From Halobacteriales archaeon QS_6_64_34 (GTDB lineage Archaea; Halobacteriota; Halobacteria; Halobacteriales; Haloarculaceae): DNA of 64,000 bases. The stretch spans positions 68,052 to 132,051 of the forward strand of contig PXRT01000005.1 of the NCBI GenBank assembly GCA_003020925.1. The letters are read 5' to 3'. Position 1 is the first letter of the stretch, and every line of letters begins with the position of its first letter. Of the stretch, positions 63,206 to 64,000 are shown in pieces. The translations under genes and the position numbers were made by a program. The notes under the pieces were generated by a model that did not search any database, was not told the origin of the DNA, and saw nothing but the letters and a program-made list of their open reading frames with translations.

Positions 63206-63640
63206 ATGGATTGCAGAGTCGTCGTCGAAGCTGCTGTCCCGGTCTATGACGTTGGCACGGCCGACGAGGCCGTCCGTATCGCTATCTCGAAGACTGGCGA
63301 GATGCTCAATCCGGACCTCAACTACGTGGAGATTAACATGGGCGAACGCGTCTGTCCCCACTGCCACGAGACGCTGGACCCGGCCTTTATCGCAGCCGAC
63401 GAGAGCCTCGTCGCCCTCGAACTGGAGATGACGGTTTTCAACGTCGAGCGCGACGAACACGCCTCCCGTATCGCACGGAAGGAAATCGGACAGCGTCTCA
63501 CCAACATCCCACTCGATATCGTGGAGATAGAGCGACTCCCCGACGAGGACGCAGAGACCGAGGACGCGACGGAAACCGAGGCGACGGCGGCCGACGACGG
63601 CGACATTCTCCCGGAGTTCGAGGAACTCATCGACGAGTGA
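63206..63640 (+). CDS. DUF555-domain protein
   Basis: DCRVVVEAAVPVYDVGTADEAVRIAISKTGEMLNPDLNYVEINMGERVCPHCHE. Confidence 0.9.
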   Translation: MDCRVVVEAAVPVYDVGTADEAVRIAISKTGEMLNPDLNYVEINMGERVCPHCHETLDPAFIAADESLVALELEMTVFNVERDEHASRIARKEIGQRLTNIPLDIVEIERLPDEDAETEDATETEATAADDGDILPEFEELIDE

Positions 63641-63654
63641 GACGGTCGAGAAAT

Positions 63655-63891
63655 TCAGTCCGCGGCGGCAGAAACCGGCTCTTTCTCTTCGGTCGTCATC
63701 TCGGCGGTGATACCGTTCGCGATGGCGAAGACGGCAGCCTTGTGGTCCGTCTTCGATTTGTGAATCGATGTCGGCTTGACACCGAGTTCGGCGTACTCGT
63801 CGTGTTCCACTTCGGAACCCGACTCCGCCTCGTAGTGGTTCTGTACTTGTGCAAGCAGGCCGTGAAGGTGTATAAGCTCCTGCTTCTTCAT
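63655..63891 (-). CDS. UPF0058 family protein
   Basis: MKKQELIHLHGLLAQVQNHYEAESGSEVEHDEYAELGVKPTSIHKSKTDHKAAVFAIANGI. Confidence 0.9.
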   Translation of the reverse strand: MKKQELIHLHGLLAQVQNHYEAESGSEVEHDEYAELGVKPTSIHKSKTDHKAAVFAIANGITAEMTTEEKEPVSAAAD

Positions 63892-64000
63892 GGTCAACAC
63901 ATCCTAGAAACCGAGGGGTTATAGTACTACTCTGAGGACGGTTACCATACGTTCTCGACATAATAGAACGTGAAGAACAGGCCTGGAGAGCCGGGAAATC

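Overview
GC-rich haloarchaeal chromosome segment, about 64 kb, mostly housekeeping genes. It includes: the S13-S4-S11-RpoD / L18e-L13-S9-RpoN-RpoK-enolase-S2 cluster with tRNA-Ser(GCU) and tRNA-Leu(CAG); an isoprenoid block (mevalonate kinase, isopentenyl phosphate kinase, RNase J, prenyl diphosphate synthase, GltX); Elp3, CDC48, MutY, chorismate mutase plus archaeal shikimate kinase, PhoU, MoaA, Mrp/NBP35, a CofD-DUF447 cluster, and a biotin ligase/acyl-CoA carboxylase block. The less ordinary content is in the gaps. (1) A duplicated [DHH 3' end + cupin] pair flanks a lower-GC islet with an orphan protein and a Tat-type PQQ beta-propeller lipoprotein. (2) A solo TnpB (IS1341/IS605-like) lacks TnpA and appears to lack the canonical RuvC-II glutamate. 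(3) A series of gene relics is present (DHFR/RibD-C-like, cupin, nitrilase, Hsp20, histidine kinase, antiporter); the nitrilase and Hsp20 relics keep both gene ends and have lost the middle. (4) There is a promoter-plus-hairpins candidate ncRNA near 16.3-16.5 kb. (5) Short palindromic elements sit in frame inside conserved genes (L13, CDC48). All calls were made by reading the sequence and the supplied ORF translations; no database search was run.
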